NCBI GenBank assembly: GCA_030951095.1
Contig: JAUZQI010000102.1
Span: forward strand, 1 to 10,024
Origin: Mariprofundus sp.
GTDB taxonomy: Bacteria > Pseudomonadota > Zetaproteobacteria > Mariprofundales > Mariprofundaceae
Direction: 5' to 3'
DNA: 10,024 bases
The notes below the pieces were generated by a model that worked only from the letters and a program-made list of their open reading frames with translations, searched no databases and was not told where the DNA came from. Shown one piece after another: positions 1 through 7,319 of this stretch (position 1 is the stretch's first letter; the number at the start of each line of letters is the position of its first letter). The translations under genes and the position numbers were made by a program.

Positions 1-434
1 TCGCTGTTGTCGAATGTCAGTGCCCCTTTACGAAATAATTGCGGTTGGCGGTAATCGGGGTACCAGCCGCAATGCTTGATCCAGCGGCCCATAAACCAGT
101 TTTTTCGCGGCACATAATATGTATCGAAAGCTTCTGGGGCAGCGATAATCTGGCGAATTTCTGTTGCTGCTTCCGGTGTACAGCGTTCATCCGAATCGAG
201 GCTGAAAATCCAATCATGTGAACAGGATGCAATGGCCTCGTTACGCAACTTTCCGAATCCCTCAAAGTCAGCCTGCACCACGCTTGCACCCAGTGACGCA
301 GCAATTTTCGCCGTGCCATCTGTGCTGTGTGAATCGACCACAATCACTTCATTGGCCCACAGTACGCTGGTAACCGCTGCTGCGATTTTTTCTGCTTCAT
401 TATAGGCGATAATATACACGGATATTTTAGACAT
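1..434 (-). CDS. WaaE/KdtX-like family 2 glycosyltransferase, 3' end cut by window edge
   Basis: Only the first 144 codons are present; the frame stays open to the left edge, so this is a partial gene. It reads as a GT-A fold family 2 glycosyltransferase that would add a sugar to the LPS inner core at the cytoplasmic face of the inner membrane. Visible motifs are AYNEAEKI (residues 10-17), VVDSHSTDGT (32-41), the metal-binding acidic stretch LDSDER (79-84) and HCGWYPDYRQPQLFR (121-135). The last is typical of the WaaE/KdtX group of LPS core beta-1,4-glucosyltransferases. The ATG at 432-434 overlaps the end of the upstream glycosyltransferase gene by 8 bases, which indicates translational coupling in the LPS operon. 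The family call is firm. The exact acceptor and donor sugar are inferred from the family and from the waaC/waaF neighbours. Confidence 0.88.
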   Translation of the reverse strand, partial: MSKISVYIIAYNEAEKIAAAVTSVLWANEVIVVDSHSTDGTAKIAASLGASVVQADFEGFGKLRNEAIASCSHDWIFSLDSDERCTPEAATEIRQIIAAPEAFDTYYVPRKNWFMGRWIKHCGWYPDYRQPQLFRKGALTFDNS

Positions 435-1257
435 CACTGTCTCCGGGAGCAATTTCGAGATGTTTGAGTCCGATTCTGGCTTCAATGCGTCGTTCATTCA
501 GGCAAGCCTGCAACATTGTATCGTTTTCTTCCAGACGTTGGCGAGAAGACTCCTGATGCCACAGATGTAATACGGGCAGACCACGCAAATTTCGGCGTGA
601 AAACCCGGCATGCAACAACCGTGCCGTTAAATCAGAATCTTCGCGCCCCCAACCCTCGAAACTTTCGTCGAAACCATTGATACGAACTAGCGCTTTAGTG
701 GGGCAACTCAGGTGGCAACCGCGTATGCCTTCGAGTTGAAACGATGGCTGTGAAAGGGTGGCTGGCAACAACAGGGGAAAGAGACGATTGATGCTGCCAC
801 TTATACGTTGCCTCAACCACCAAAGCATTGAACGTGCTGTTTCAAAGGAATTCAACTGGCACATCCTTTCAGTGCATGGCCTGGATAACAGCACCCGGCT
901 GCCGCTGATAAAATAATGATCGCCGGCAAAACGCCGCTGTGCGGCTATCAGTCCGGGCAATGGGATACAATCACCATCGGTAAGCAGGGTATGAGTCTCG
1001 CTGATCCGGCTGATTACACGATTATGGATTCGGGCTTTGCGAAAACCGTTATCTGCCTGCCACAGGTGATGGATGGTGACTGGAAAATCAGCCTGTACGT
1101 GCCTGATTGTCTGCGCGGTTTCCGGTGTTGAGCCGTCATCGGCAATATAAATGGTGAAATTTGTGTCCGTTTGGCGACGGTAGCCTTCCAGCGTCAGACG
1201 CAGAAAGTCCGGTTGATTATAGGTCGAAATGACAATCGCAAGCGATACACCGGACAT
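427..1257 (-). CDS. Family 2 glycosyltransferase with galactosyltransferase-like C-terminal motif
   Basis: A 276-residue GT-A glycosyltransferase, probably adding a sugar to the LPS core. The N-terminal half has the GT2 signature: AIVISTYNQPDFL (7-19), IADDGSTPETA (38-48), and LLTDGDCIPLPG (91-102), where DGD is the metal-binding motif. The C-terminal half has GCHLSCPTKALVRINGFDES followed by GWGREDSDL (202-210). That motif is characteristic of the Glyco_transf_7C/chondroitin-polymerase-like group, in which the ED pair is thought to lie at the active site. No membrane segment or signal peptide is visible, so it is cytosolic or peripheral. It starts 4 bases after the FkbM gene ends and overlaps the next glycosyltransferase. 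The enzyme class is clear; donor and linkage cannot be read from the sequence. Confidence 0.9.
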   Translation of the reverse strand: MSGVSLAIVISTYNQPDFLRLTLEGYRRQTDTNFTIYIADDGSTPETAQTIRHVQADFPVTIHHLWQADNGFRKARIHNRVISRISETHTLLTDGDCIPLPGLIAAQRRFAGDHYFISGSRVLLSRPCTERMCQLNSFETARSMLWWLRQRISGSINRLFPLLLPATLSQPSFQLEGIRGCHLSCPTKALVRINGFDESFEGWGREDSDLTARLLHAGFSRRNLRGLPVLHLWHQESSRQRLEENDTMLQACLNERRIEARIGLKHLEIAPGDSDV

Positions 1258-1261
1258 GCTT

Positions 1262-1966
1262 TTACCTGTCCTTGAACAGGCCGTTCTCCGGTTGCGCGTA
1301 GATCAGTGTAAAGCCTACCCAGTTCAGCAGTTGATAGCCGTGGTCTTCCAGGTACAGGTGCATTGGCAACTTGAGAATCTTGTGCAGATCGGTCAAATGT
1401 GTTTCGGTCAACAGGATTTTTGGTTTATATCGTTCCATATCGAGTGAACGTATAACATTGAAATCGTGGCCTTCGGCATCGATAGTCAGCAGATCAATCT
1501 GCCTGTTCTTGAACGGCGTTGCATCAATGATTTCAGTTAATGGTTTTGTTTCAATTTCGTCTTTGCTGTACACTGGCATTGGCGTTTTTTTGGCCACGTC
1601 CGGGTCAATGGTGGAACCCAGTCCGTAGCGACTGAAATTATATACGGTGACATCACCATGCTGATCGGACACGGCAGCATTGATATTGATATCATGGGGC
1701 CGGGCCAGATTGAAACATTTGATTTTAATGGCATCCATATCGATGTTGATGCCTTCCCATCCACGTTTGTGCAGGAAGCAGGTGTTGGAGAATTTGCTCG
1801 GGTGATAGCAGCCGACATCCACATAGAAGCCGTCTTTGACATGTTTGTCGAGCCAGTCATTTATCACCACATCCTCTCCGAATTGGGAGTGGTGCTTTCG
1901 GGTGTGACGGGTCAGATATGTTTTTCTCAAAATATACAGTTTTTCGAACATATCAGAGAGCGTCAT
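1262..1966 (-). CDS. FkbM family SAM-dependent methyltransferase
   Basis: A 234-residue methyltransferase of the FkbM family, whose characterised members O-methylate sugars or polyketide hydroxyls. The features are QFGEDVVINDWL (28-39), the SAM-binding glycine loop YVDVGCYHP (48-56), NTCFLHKRGWEGINIDMD (61-78) and the late acidic motif LLTIDAEGHDFNVI (159-172). These follow the usual FkbM order and length. The N-terminal 20 residues are basic but not a signal peptide, so it acts in the cytoplasm. Its ATG overlaps the stop of the DUF3108 gene in an ATGA junction, and a glycosyltransferase follows after 4 bases. The context suggests it methylates an LPS core sugar, but the substrate is inferred from neighbours only. 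Confidence 0.9.
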   Translation of the reverse strand: MTLSDMFEKLYILRKTYLTRHTRKHHSQFGEDVVINDWLDKHVKDGFYVDVGCYHPSKFSNTCFLHKRGWEGINIDMDAIKIKCFNLARPHDININAAVSDQHGDVTVYNFSRYGLGSTIDPDVAKKTPMPVYSKDEIETKPLTEIIDATPFKNRQIDLLTIDAEGHDFNVIRSLDMERYKPKILLTETHLTDLHKILKLPMHLYLEDHGYQLLNWVGFTLIYAQPENGLFKDR

Positions 1967-2790
1967 GGTTTCTGCTCTAGCTGCTTCGTTGGCATATTAT
2001 GTTTCGACTCCGTTGCCGGGCTTATATGATAAGCGGTCAGATGGGCGAAGATACGGCCGAACTTGATTTTGGCCATCATTTTGATGGGGATATGGCGTTC
2101 ATCATCGGTCATCCACAGTTTCATTTTCCCTTTATTGGTGAAAATGCCCGCCGTTTTCAACTTGGGGTTCACAATAATACACCTGATCTTTTCACCCCAT
2201 GGCGCTTGCAATACCTCTGTTTTAGTCAGAATATTGACTTCAAGTTCATAACGTTTGCGCGAATCAAAGATTGGAATGGAAAGGGTTTCTCCGGCTTTTA
2301 ACTGCTGGCCACGCACAGCCAGAAATGCATCGATTACGCTTAAGTGACCAGCCGGAACATCGAAATATTCGCTAACATTATGCTGGGTATATGCAACCTT
2401 GTTTTGCTTCCAGATGAATTCGGTGCGTTTTTGTGCTGTGTATTTACGTTCATGAAGGTTGGCATCAAACAGTGTGCTTTGCATTTTTCCATCAATGCAG
2501 ATGCCGGTCGCTGTAATGTGATCACGTACTTTTTTAAATATGTCCAGCACTTTGTTGGTACGGGCGAATGTTCTGGTCTGCCAGCCTTGTTCGGTGGCAA
2601 CGATATCCATATTTGCCGAACCGGCATTGATAAACTCCCAACCGACATCAAAACGCATGTGTTCACCGATATAGGGCATGCAGCCAGATGCTGGAGAGAC
2701 CCTTGTCGGGGCTGCAGGCTTTGCGGTTGCAAAGGCAGAGGATGCCAGCGATATGATCACAATGAATATCGCTGATAAGCGAAATGTCAT
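1963..2790 (-). CDS. Exported DUF3108 domain protein
   Basis: A 275-residue protein with a signal peptide (hydrophobic residues about 5-20, probable cleavage after SSAFA around 22). It is therefore periplasmic or on the outer-membrane side. The mature part matches my recollection of the DUF3108 family: a beta-rich domain beginning GEHMRFDVGWEFINAGSANM (43-62), then VRDHITATGICIDGKM, LSIPIFDSRKRYELEVNI and KLWMTDDERHIPIKMMAKIKFGRI near the C-terminus. No enzyme motif is visible. DUF3108 proteins often lie next to cell-envelope genes and their role is unknown. It is ATGA-coupled both to the upstream ICMT-like gene and to the downstream FkbM gene, so the protein is made together with LPS core enzymes. 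A role in monitoring or moving envelope glycolipid would be speculation. Confidence 0.85.
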   Translation of the reverse strand: MTFRLSAIFIVIISLASSAFATAKPAAPTRVSPASGCMPYIGEHMRFDVGWEFINAGSANMDIVATEQGWQTRTFARTNKVLDIFKKVRDHITATGICIDGKMQSTLFDANLHERKYTAQKRTEFIWKQNKVAYTQHNVSEYFDVPAGHLSVIDAFLAVRGQQLKAGETLSIPIFDSRKRYELEVNILTKTEVLQAPWGEKIRCIIVNPKLKTAGIFTNKGKMKLWMTDDERHIPIKMMAKIKFGRIFAHLTAYHISPATESKHNMPTKQLEQKP

Positions 2791-3389
2791 GGTTGCAAAC
2801 TGTTGCCGAACAAGCCGATAACTGTCATGACCAGATTGTCATCTAACAAGCTGATTGCGCCCATGATGATCATGCCGCCAAGCAAGGCAGACAGGTGATT
2901 CCATTCCCGATGCTGTTTGACCAGTGCCCAGCTGAATGAACCGCTAAAAATCTGGCTGTTCCAACGTGGCAGCAGGGCAGGGGTAATTGCCATGAAATTG
3001 CGATAGGTATCACCAAACAGATCAATGAGGTTTTGTTCCTCATTTTTCCATGTTGGTATATAAATAATGAAAAAAGAGATACTGACAATGATAAAGGCCA
3101 GCAGACTGTTACCAGTGATGCAAAACCCCATAGCAACCAGGAAGTGCCCCAGGTAAAGCGGATGACGGCACATGGCATAGGGGCCGGTAATTGTGACTTC
3201 TGCTGATTTGTGAATGTGGCCGGAAGCCCACAGACGCAAGCCTTCACCCATGGCAACAATAACAAACCCCAATATCCAGCTTATGAGCGTTGGTTGTGCC
3301 AGAAACACAATAGCGGCACCCATCAGCACGCTGGCTGGAATACGGGCATGCAAAAGCATGCGGTGAGCAAATGATTTTTCAGAGCTCAT
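2787..3389 (-). CDS. ICMT/PEMT-like integral membrane methyltransferase
   Basis: A 200-residue polytopic membrane protein of the isoprenylcysteine carboxyl methyltransferase/phospholipid methyltransferase superfamily. Hydrophobic segments lie near residues 18-48, 80-112 and 164-195. The family core is visible as GPYAMCRHPLYLGHFL (69-84), in which RHP is the SAM-binding motif, then NEEQNLIDLFGDTYRNFM (116-133) with the EE pair and the FG-x2-Y motif. The start is the ATG at 3387-3389. It has an AAGGA ribosome site six bases upstream, and a longer upstream frame has no family similarity. It overlaps the waaC stop by 11 bases and is ATGA-coupled to the DUF3108 gene. Bacteria with this fold methylate varied lipids or small molecules; the substrate here is unknown. 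The family call is strong, and a role in lipid or LPS modification is inferred from position. Confidence 0.87.
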   Translation of the reverse strand: MSSEKSFAHRMLLHARIPASVLMGAAIVFLAQPTLISWILGFVIVAMGEGLRLWASGHIHKSAEVTITGPYAMCRHPLYLGHFLVAMGFCITGNSLLAFIIVSISFFIIYIPTWKNEEQNLIDLFGDTYRNFMAITPALLPRWNSQIFSGSFSWALVKQHREWNHLSALLGGMIIMGAISLLDDNLVMTVIGLFGNSLQP

Positions 3390-4416
3390 GTAAAATCCTT
3401 GTGATGGATTCCGGGTCGATGGCATCCATACAGATGAATTGATCGCAGTTCCTTTTGAAACAGGGGCCACAAGCCGGGTTTGATTCGATATGCCAGTGTA
3501 GATCTCCTTGTGTTTCAGCATCCGCAAAAGGAGCGGAGCGCCAGGATGCCGACGGCCCCCAGAATGTCACCGTAGGGGTGCCCAGTGCTGCTGCCAGATG
3601 CAACATGCCGGTATCTGCACCGACCACAGCACGTGCCCCTTTCAAAAGCGTGCACAATGCTGACATATTCAGGCGTTCGGGCAAGGCGAAGCCATTACAC
3701 TGTTCAGCCAACCTGACCGCCAGTATTCTTTCATCCGGATTGCCCCAGCTAAATACCGGCATTTTTCCGGACGCAATCAGATCATCGGCTATAGTCAGCC
3801 AGCTACGTTCAGGGAATTTTTTTGTTTTCCACCCCCCGGCCGTGTGCAGAATAACAAACTTTTTGTCTGTCAGTTCCAAACGAGAAAACAGGTTGATATC
3901 CATGCTGATTCGGGTTTGCCTGATATCTATGCGAGGGGGCTTGTATGCAAGAGCCGATGCAGGTGTTTGCCCGGGATGAGGGACAAAAGGAGCCATGGCT
4001 ACACGTCGATATTGTTGCACCACATGTTTTTCATCGTGGTGAAATATTACCGGGTACGCCAACCATGCGCTGATTTTTTCTCTAAGCTGCTCTTTATCAA
4101 TGCCGTAAACCGGACGCCCGACAGCTCGAGCCAACAGCGCGGATTTCAGCAACCCCTGCAGATCCAGGATGGCATCAAAACCTGTATTTTTTAGTTGTCG
4201 AACGGCTTGCCATGCAGATGTAAGTGGCTGTTTACCTTTCATTGCAACAATATGAACAATAACAGTTTGCGGGAAAATTTCGGTGACAAATGCATATCGT
4301 GCATCCACCAGCCAATGTACCTCGGTCACTTCAGGTCGGGATAACAGATCATCGAGGGCTGGCAGTGCATGGATGATATCCCCGAATGCCGAGAGTTTAA
4401 CAATCAGGATTTTCAT
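3379..4416 (-). CDS. waaC: LPS heptosyltransferase I (WaaC)
   Basis: A 345-residue GT-B glycosyltransferase of family 9. WaaC transfers the first L-glycero-D-manno-heptose from ADP-heptose to the Kdo of Kdo2-lipid A at the cytoplasmic face of the inner membrane. Visible motifs are MKILIVKLSAFGDIIHALPAL at the N-terminus, whose aspartate (D13) is the usual catalytic base, DLQGLLKSALLAR (85-97), HTAGGWKTKKFPERSW (191-206) and GADTGMLHLAAALGTP (266-281), which forms part of the nucleotide-sugar pocket. A cysteine-rich end, CGPCFKRNC (316-324), is typical of the family. I chose the ATG at 4414-4416 because it gives the canonical N-terminus; an in-frame ATG 30 bases upstream adds an unrelated basic leader. 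It lies 100 bases after waaF, across a hairpin, and overlaps the ICMT-like gene. WaaC rather than another heptosyltransferase is supported by SAFGDI and the WaaF next door. Confidence 0.93.
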   Translation of the reverse strand: MKILIVKLSAFGDIIHALPALDDLLSRPEVTEVHWLVDARYAFVTEIFPQTVIVHIVAMKGKQPLTSAWQAVRQLKNTGFDAILDLQGLLKSALLARAVGRPVYGIDKEQLREKISAWLAYPVIFHHDEKHVVQQYRRVAMAPFVPHPGQTPASALAYKPPRIDIRQTRISMDINLFSRLELTDKKFVILHTAGGWKTKKFPERSWLTIADDLIASGKMPVFSWGNPDERILAVRLAEQCNGFALPERLNMSALCTLLKGARAVVGADTGMLHLAAALGTPTVTFWGPSASWRSAPFADAETQGDLHWHIESNPACGPCFKRNCDQFICMDAIDPESITRILHEL

Positions 4417-4456
4417 GAAGACCTTGTTTCCTCTCCTGACGCGCATGGATTTTTAC

Positions 4457-4486
4457 ACCCCGTGGTATGAAACATTACCGCGGGGT
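4457..4486. promoter_or_regulatory. Strong hairpin between waaF and waaC
   Basis: An 11-base-pair stem (4457-4467 with 4476-4486, one G-U wobble) closes an 8-base loop. Outside the stem, five T on the left (4450-4454) face six A on the right (4489-4494), so the flanks can extend the helix. On the minus (operon) strand the U run comes before the stem and an A run after it, so this is not an ordinary intrinsic terminator in either direction. It sits in the only long gap of the LPS operon. It could be an RNA processing or stabilising element, or an attenuator that sets the waaC-to-waaF ratio; these roles are inferred. Confidence 0.6.
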
Positions 4487-4516
4487 AGAAAAAATCACGC
4501 AGGCGCGTGCTTTGTT

Positions 4517-5494
4517 TCATGTTAACATGGCGAGGCAGGCATCCAATAGCAGCGTCGGGCTAATATTGGCCATGCAGGGATGCCCCGGAACTGTACATTC
4601 CCGTTTCAGACAAGGGCTGCAATCGGCCGGTTGATAGAGAATCCGCACATGTGGACCACTGGGAGAAGTGCGTTCCGGGTCGGTGGCACCAAATGGTGTT
4701 ACGGTAGGAATTCCCAATCCTGCCGCGACATGCATAAGCCCCGAATCGTTACATAACATCAAACGGCTTCCTGCAATCAGTTGCAGGGCTTCTGCCAGGC
4801 TGGTTTTGCCCGCTGCATTCCAGTGCGGGGTTGCAATATCCTTTAGAATGATTTGACCGACTTCATTGTCTTCAGGCATACCCAGAATAATCGGCTGCCA
4901 GCCGGATTCAGCTAGTCGTTGCACAACCTTGTTGTAGCTTTTGGCCGGATAACATTTGGCGCCGCCGAACTGGGCACCAGGGGCAATACAAATCACCTGT
5001 TGTGGGTTCAGTCCATGTTGCTGCATGGATTCATGAGCGCCGGGTTTGGCTTGATCAGGAATACAAAGCCTGACTTCGCGTTCTGTTACGGGAATGTCCA
5101 GTTGATCGGGAATATCCAGATAGAAACCACGGTGGTGCTCATTTTTTAATTTGATACGATGGGGTAACGCCTTGCTTAACAGCAGTTTACGCCACTGGCC
5201 TTGATAACCAATCAGTTGACTGATTCCAGCCTGACGGCACTGAAAGGCGGAGCGAAAACTGTTGGGAAACAGAAATGCCATATCAGCTTTGGGAATCGTT
5301 TCCTGATATGTAGTTCCGGGTAAATCCAAATACGGTAACAGATCGCTCAGCCAGGGCCTGCCACACACGGAAATTTGCTCAGTGTGACTATGTCTGAGGT
5401 GGTATTCACAGATAGCACGCATGGCCGGTTGAGCCATGATTGCATCTCCGATCCAGTTGGGTGGCATCAACAGTAGATGCGAAACAGTCTTCAC
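4517..5494 (-). CDS. waaF: LPS heptosyltransferase II (WaaF)
   Basis: A 325-residue family 9 glycosyltransferase. WaaF adds the second heptose to heptosyl-Kdo2-lipid A from ADP-heptose in the cytoplasm. The family signatures are LLLMPPNWIGDAIMAQPAM (7-25), with D17 as the probable catalytic base, LFPNSFRSAF (75-84), APGAQFGGAKCYP (171-183), LCNDSGLMHVAAGLGIPTV (247-265), GATDPERTSPSG (269-280) and the cysteine cluster CSPCLKRECTVPGHPCM (292-308). Length and motif order match WaaF closely. The start is a GTG at 5492-5494 that overlaps the preceding methyltransferase stop in a GTGA junction, so translation is coupled. An untranslated gap of 100 bases with a strong hairpin separates it from waaC. 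This is one of the most certain calls in the window. Confidence 0.95.
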   Translation of the reverse strand: MKTVSHLLLMPPNWIGDAIMAQPAMRAICEYHLRHSHTEQISVCGRPWLSDLLPYLDLPGTTYQETIPKADMAFLFPNSFRSAFQCRQAGISQLIGYQGQWRKLLLSKALPHRIKLKNEHHRGFYLDIPDQLDIPVTEREVRLCIPDQAKPGAHESMQQHGLNPQQVICIAPGAQFGGAKCYPAKSYNKVVQRLAESGWQPIILGMPEDNEVGQIILKDIATPHWNAAGKTSLAEALQLIAGSRLMLCNDSGLMHVAAGLGIPTVTPFGATDPERTSPSGPHVRILYQPADCSPCLKRECTVPGHPCMANISPTLLLDACLAMLT

Positions 5495-6186
5495 GTTGTC
5501 GTCTGTTTGCTGCTATGCCGTGGGGCACAGACAAATATATGTTGCTCACGCTTACAAAATGGCAGATGGATCGTGCGTATTTTTCGAACAATTTCGTCTT
5601 CGATGTGGAAGTGACGCGCCAGTGTGCGCCGGATACCAGTCCGGGTATAATAATAGGGACGGGTTCTGGAGCACAGGCCGGGGAACATACACAGAGCCAT
5701 GTAATGCAAGCGTGCTTCAAGCTGGCTATGTGTACGGATTGCCAGAATTAACTTGCCCCCCGGTTTCAACAGGCGTTCGATTTCATTGATAACCAGTTCG
5801 GGATTAAGCGTATGGGGGATCATATTCAGGCAAATGATCAAATCATAACTGGCCGCAGGTTTCGGGATATTTTCTGCTGCTGTAGCCAGGTATTCACCTT
5901 CTTCAGGTAGTTCTCCCGGGAACATACGTCTGAAATCATCGGCCATCGGGTCGAGGTAAGTTTTATGCTGTTGAGGTAACAGGCGGGAGATGCAAATCGG
6001 GCCGCATCCGACTTCCAGCACAGTGCCATCTTCGGAGTATTGTTTGGCATAACGTTGCAATAACGACAACAACGACCGCTCAACCCGTTCCCGTTCCGAA
6101 TTCAGACTTTTGTTTTTCCATGCCTGCAATGACAGCTTTTGGGATGCCAGCCAGCGAATATTGGGTACGGGTCTGTGTTTACTCAT
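5491..6186 (-). CDS. Class I SAM-dependent methyltransferase (Methyltransf_11 type)
   Basis: A 231-residue soluble Rossmann-fold methyltransferase. It shows motif I VLEVGCGP (56-63), an acidic residue after beta 2 (YLDPMADDF, 77-85), YDLIICLNMIPH (114-125) and the post-motif III turn RLLKPGGKLILAI (138-150). The C-terminal third, rich in Arg, His and aromatic residues (YYYTRTGIRRTLARHFHIEDE), is variable in this superfamily and gives no substrate clue. It is ATGA-coupled to the acyltransferase upstream and GTGA-coupled to waaF downstream. Being embedded in the LPS operon suggests a glycan or lipid substrate. The Trm112-type protein two genes upstream raises the alternative of a Trm112-activated enzyme acting on RNA or protein; no NPPY-type motif of such enzymes is visible. 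Confidence 0.88.
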   Translation of the reverse strand: MSKHRPVPNIRWLASQKLSLQAWKNKSLNSERERVERSLLSLLQRYAKQYSEDGTVLEVGCGPICISRLLPQQHKTYLDPMADDFRRMFPGELPEEGEYLATAAENIPKPAASYDLIICLNMIPHTLNPELVINEIERLLKPGGKLILAIRTHSQLEARLHYMALCMFPGLCSRTRPYYYTRTGIRRTLARHFHIEDEIVRKIRTIHLPFCKREQHIFVCAPRHSSKQTTT

Positions 6187-7094
6187 ACCTGTTCCTGATT
6201 TTTCCGGTTTTGTTCATCCCGCCCTTGTTCATCTTGCTCTTTTTCATCCAGATATAACCAGCGACGGTGAATCCATAGCCACAGTTCCGGACGTTGGTGA
6301 ATCATAGGCGCAAAACTGTCGCAAATCACCCGCATGGTTTCTATATCATCTGTTACCTGTTCATCAACAGGTATGGAACAGAATTTCAATCGAAAGTGAA
6401 AACCTTTGCCGATACGGTGCAACTCAACACCAACTACAGGTGTGTGATATTTATTGGTGAAGATGGCAGGCATTGTGGTGGTAAGTCCCTCATACCCCAG
6501 GAATGGAACAGGACTCCCGTTGGACAGGTGCTGATCAACCATAACGGCAACACAATGGTTCTTTTTCAGAGCTCTGGGCATCCAGCGCAGGCCAGCATCT
6601 CTGGCCCGTAATGTAGCACCGAAACGACTGCGTGCCTGTAGTACGAAATGATCCAGTGCAAGCTGGCGCACGGTGCGATATACGACTTCTGCATGGTGCC
6701 CGAGCATTGACATGCAAAGGGCGCCTAACTCCCAGTTGCTGTGATGGCATGCTGTTAAAATCACACCTTTGCCCAGTGATTCAGCTTGCAATAAAACCTG
6801 TTCATTTTCTATTTCAATGCGTGAAAGAAGGAATGTTTTTGAGCGCAAATAAACATGGGGGAGTTCAAAACAAGTGCGCCCCAGTTCAGCAAAGGATTCC
6901 CGGCTGATTTGTCGCTTCCATGCATCGGGCCTGCCCGGATAAACCCGGTTCAGGTTGCGCATGGCAATACCGCGATGCCGGACATCCAGATAATAAGCTG
7001 CACGGCCAAGGCCAGCCCCGAATGCACCCAATAAACGCACAGGAATCAGGCGCAATATAGTGAAGAACAGTCTAACGGCAAAAGAAGCCATCAT
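6183..7094 (-). CDS. LpxL/HtrB-family lysophospholipid (lipid A) acyltransferase
   Basis: A 303-residue inner-membrane acyltransferase of the family that adds secondary acyl chains to Kdo2-lipid A (LpxL, LpxM, LpxP). One N-terminal membrane anchor (about residues 3-35) is followed by the catalytic HX4E motif in TACHHSNWELGA (H117, E122), DQHLSNGSPVPFLG (187-200) with the conserved Asp-Gln, and the C-terminal signature RPELWLWIHRRW (268-279). The start is the first of two adjacent ATG codons. It lies 11 bases after the Trm112-type gene and overlaps the methyltransferase start. The last 20 residues are a polar Asp/Glu/Gln/Lys/Arg-rich tail with repeated DEQ. Which paralogue (LpxL or LpxM) cannot be decided from this sequence. 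Confidence 0.9.
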   Translation of the reverse strand: MMASFAVRLFFTILRLIPVRLLGAFGAGLGRAAYYLDVRHRGIAMRNLNRVYPGRPDAWKRQISRESFAELGRTCFELPHVYLRSKTFLLSRIEIENEQVLLQAESLGKGVILTACHHSNWELGALCMSMLGHHAEVVYRTVRQLALDHFVLQARSRFGATLRARDAGLRWMPRALKKNHCVAVMVDQHLSNGSPVPFLGYEGLTTTMPAIFTNKYHTPVVGVELHRIGKGFHFRLKFCSIPVDEQVTDDIETMRVICDSFAPMIHQRPELWLWIHRRWLYLDEKEQDEQGRDEQNRKNQEQV

Positions 7095-7105
7095 AGCGTA
7101 AATGT

Positions 7106-7276
7106 TTATGTGGCTAAACTTTTGGCCTCATCAATCAGCATAACCGGAATATCATCCCGAATCGGGTATTCGAGTTCACATTTATCGCACACGAGCCCGC
7201 TTTTGGTGTCATTATAACGAATGTCGCCCTTACACTTGGGACAAGCCAGAATTTCCATTAATGCTTTATCGATCAT
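7106..7276 (-). CDS. Trm112 family (YcaR-like) zinc-ribbon protein
   Basis: A 56-residue protein that begins MIDKALMEILACPKCKGDI and ends VMLIDEAKSLAT. It has two CxxC pairs (C12/C15 and C30/C33) that should bind one zinc, and the YPIRDDIPVML segment that typifies bacterial Trm112/UPF0434 proteins. Eukaryotic and archaeal Trm112 activates methyltransferases by binding them; the role of bacterial YcaR-type proteins is less clear. In E. coli ycaR lies between lpxK and kdsB, so the link with LPS genes recurs. The ATG at 7274-7276 has GGAG seven bases upstream. It is the first gene of the LPS operon, 11 bases before the acyltransferase. The family call is very secure for so short a gene. Confidence 0.92.
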   Translation of the reverse strand: MIDKALMEILACPKCKGDIRYNDTKSGLVCDKCELEYPIRDDIPVMLIDEAKSLAT

Positions 7277-7289
7277 TTTCAACTCCAGA

Positions 7290-7319
7290 ACTATTTCATG
7301 TCGTACTATTTCATGTCGT
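7290..7319. repeat. Perfect 15-bp tandem duplication upstream of the LPS operon
   Basis: The 15-base unit ACTATTTCATGTCGT occurs twice in a row (7290-7304 and 7305-7319), about 14 bases upstream of the Trm112-type start codon. On the minus strand each copy contains TGAAAT, a possible -10 hexamer, so the duplication doubles part of the candidate promoter or leader. Confidence 0.85.

Noticed and set aside
916..2775. Several plus-strand frames opposite the GT2, FkbM and DUF3108 genes
   Set aside because: The opposite strand carries full-length genes with clear family motifs; the plus-strand translations are antisense shadows.
3390..3527. Longer start for the ICMT-like gene inside waaC
   Set aside because: The added 46 residues show no membrane or family features, and the ATG at 3389 has its own AAGGA ribosome site.
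4417..4446. Upstream ATG for waaC adding MRVRRGNKVF
   Set aside because: The canonical WaaC N-terminus starts at MKILIVKLSAFGD; the extra ten residues are basic and not family-like.
4457..4486. Intrinsic terminator after waaF
   Set aside because: On the operon strand the U run precedes the stem and an A run follows, the wrong polarity for an intrinsic terminator.
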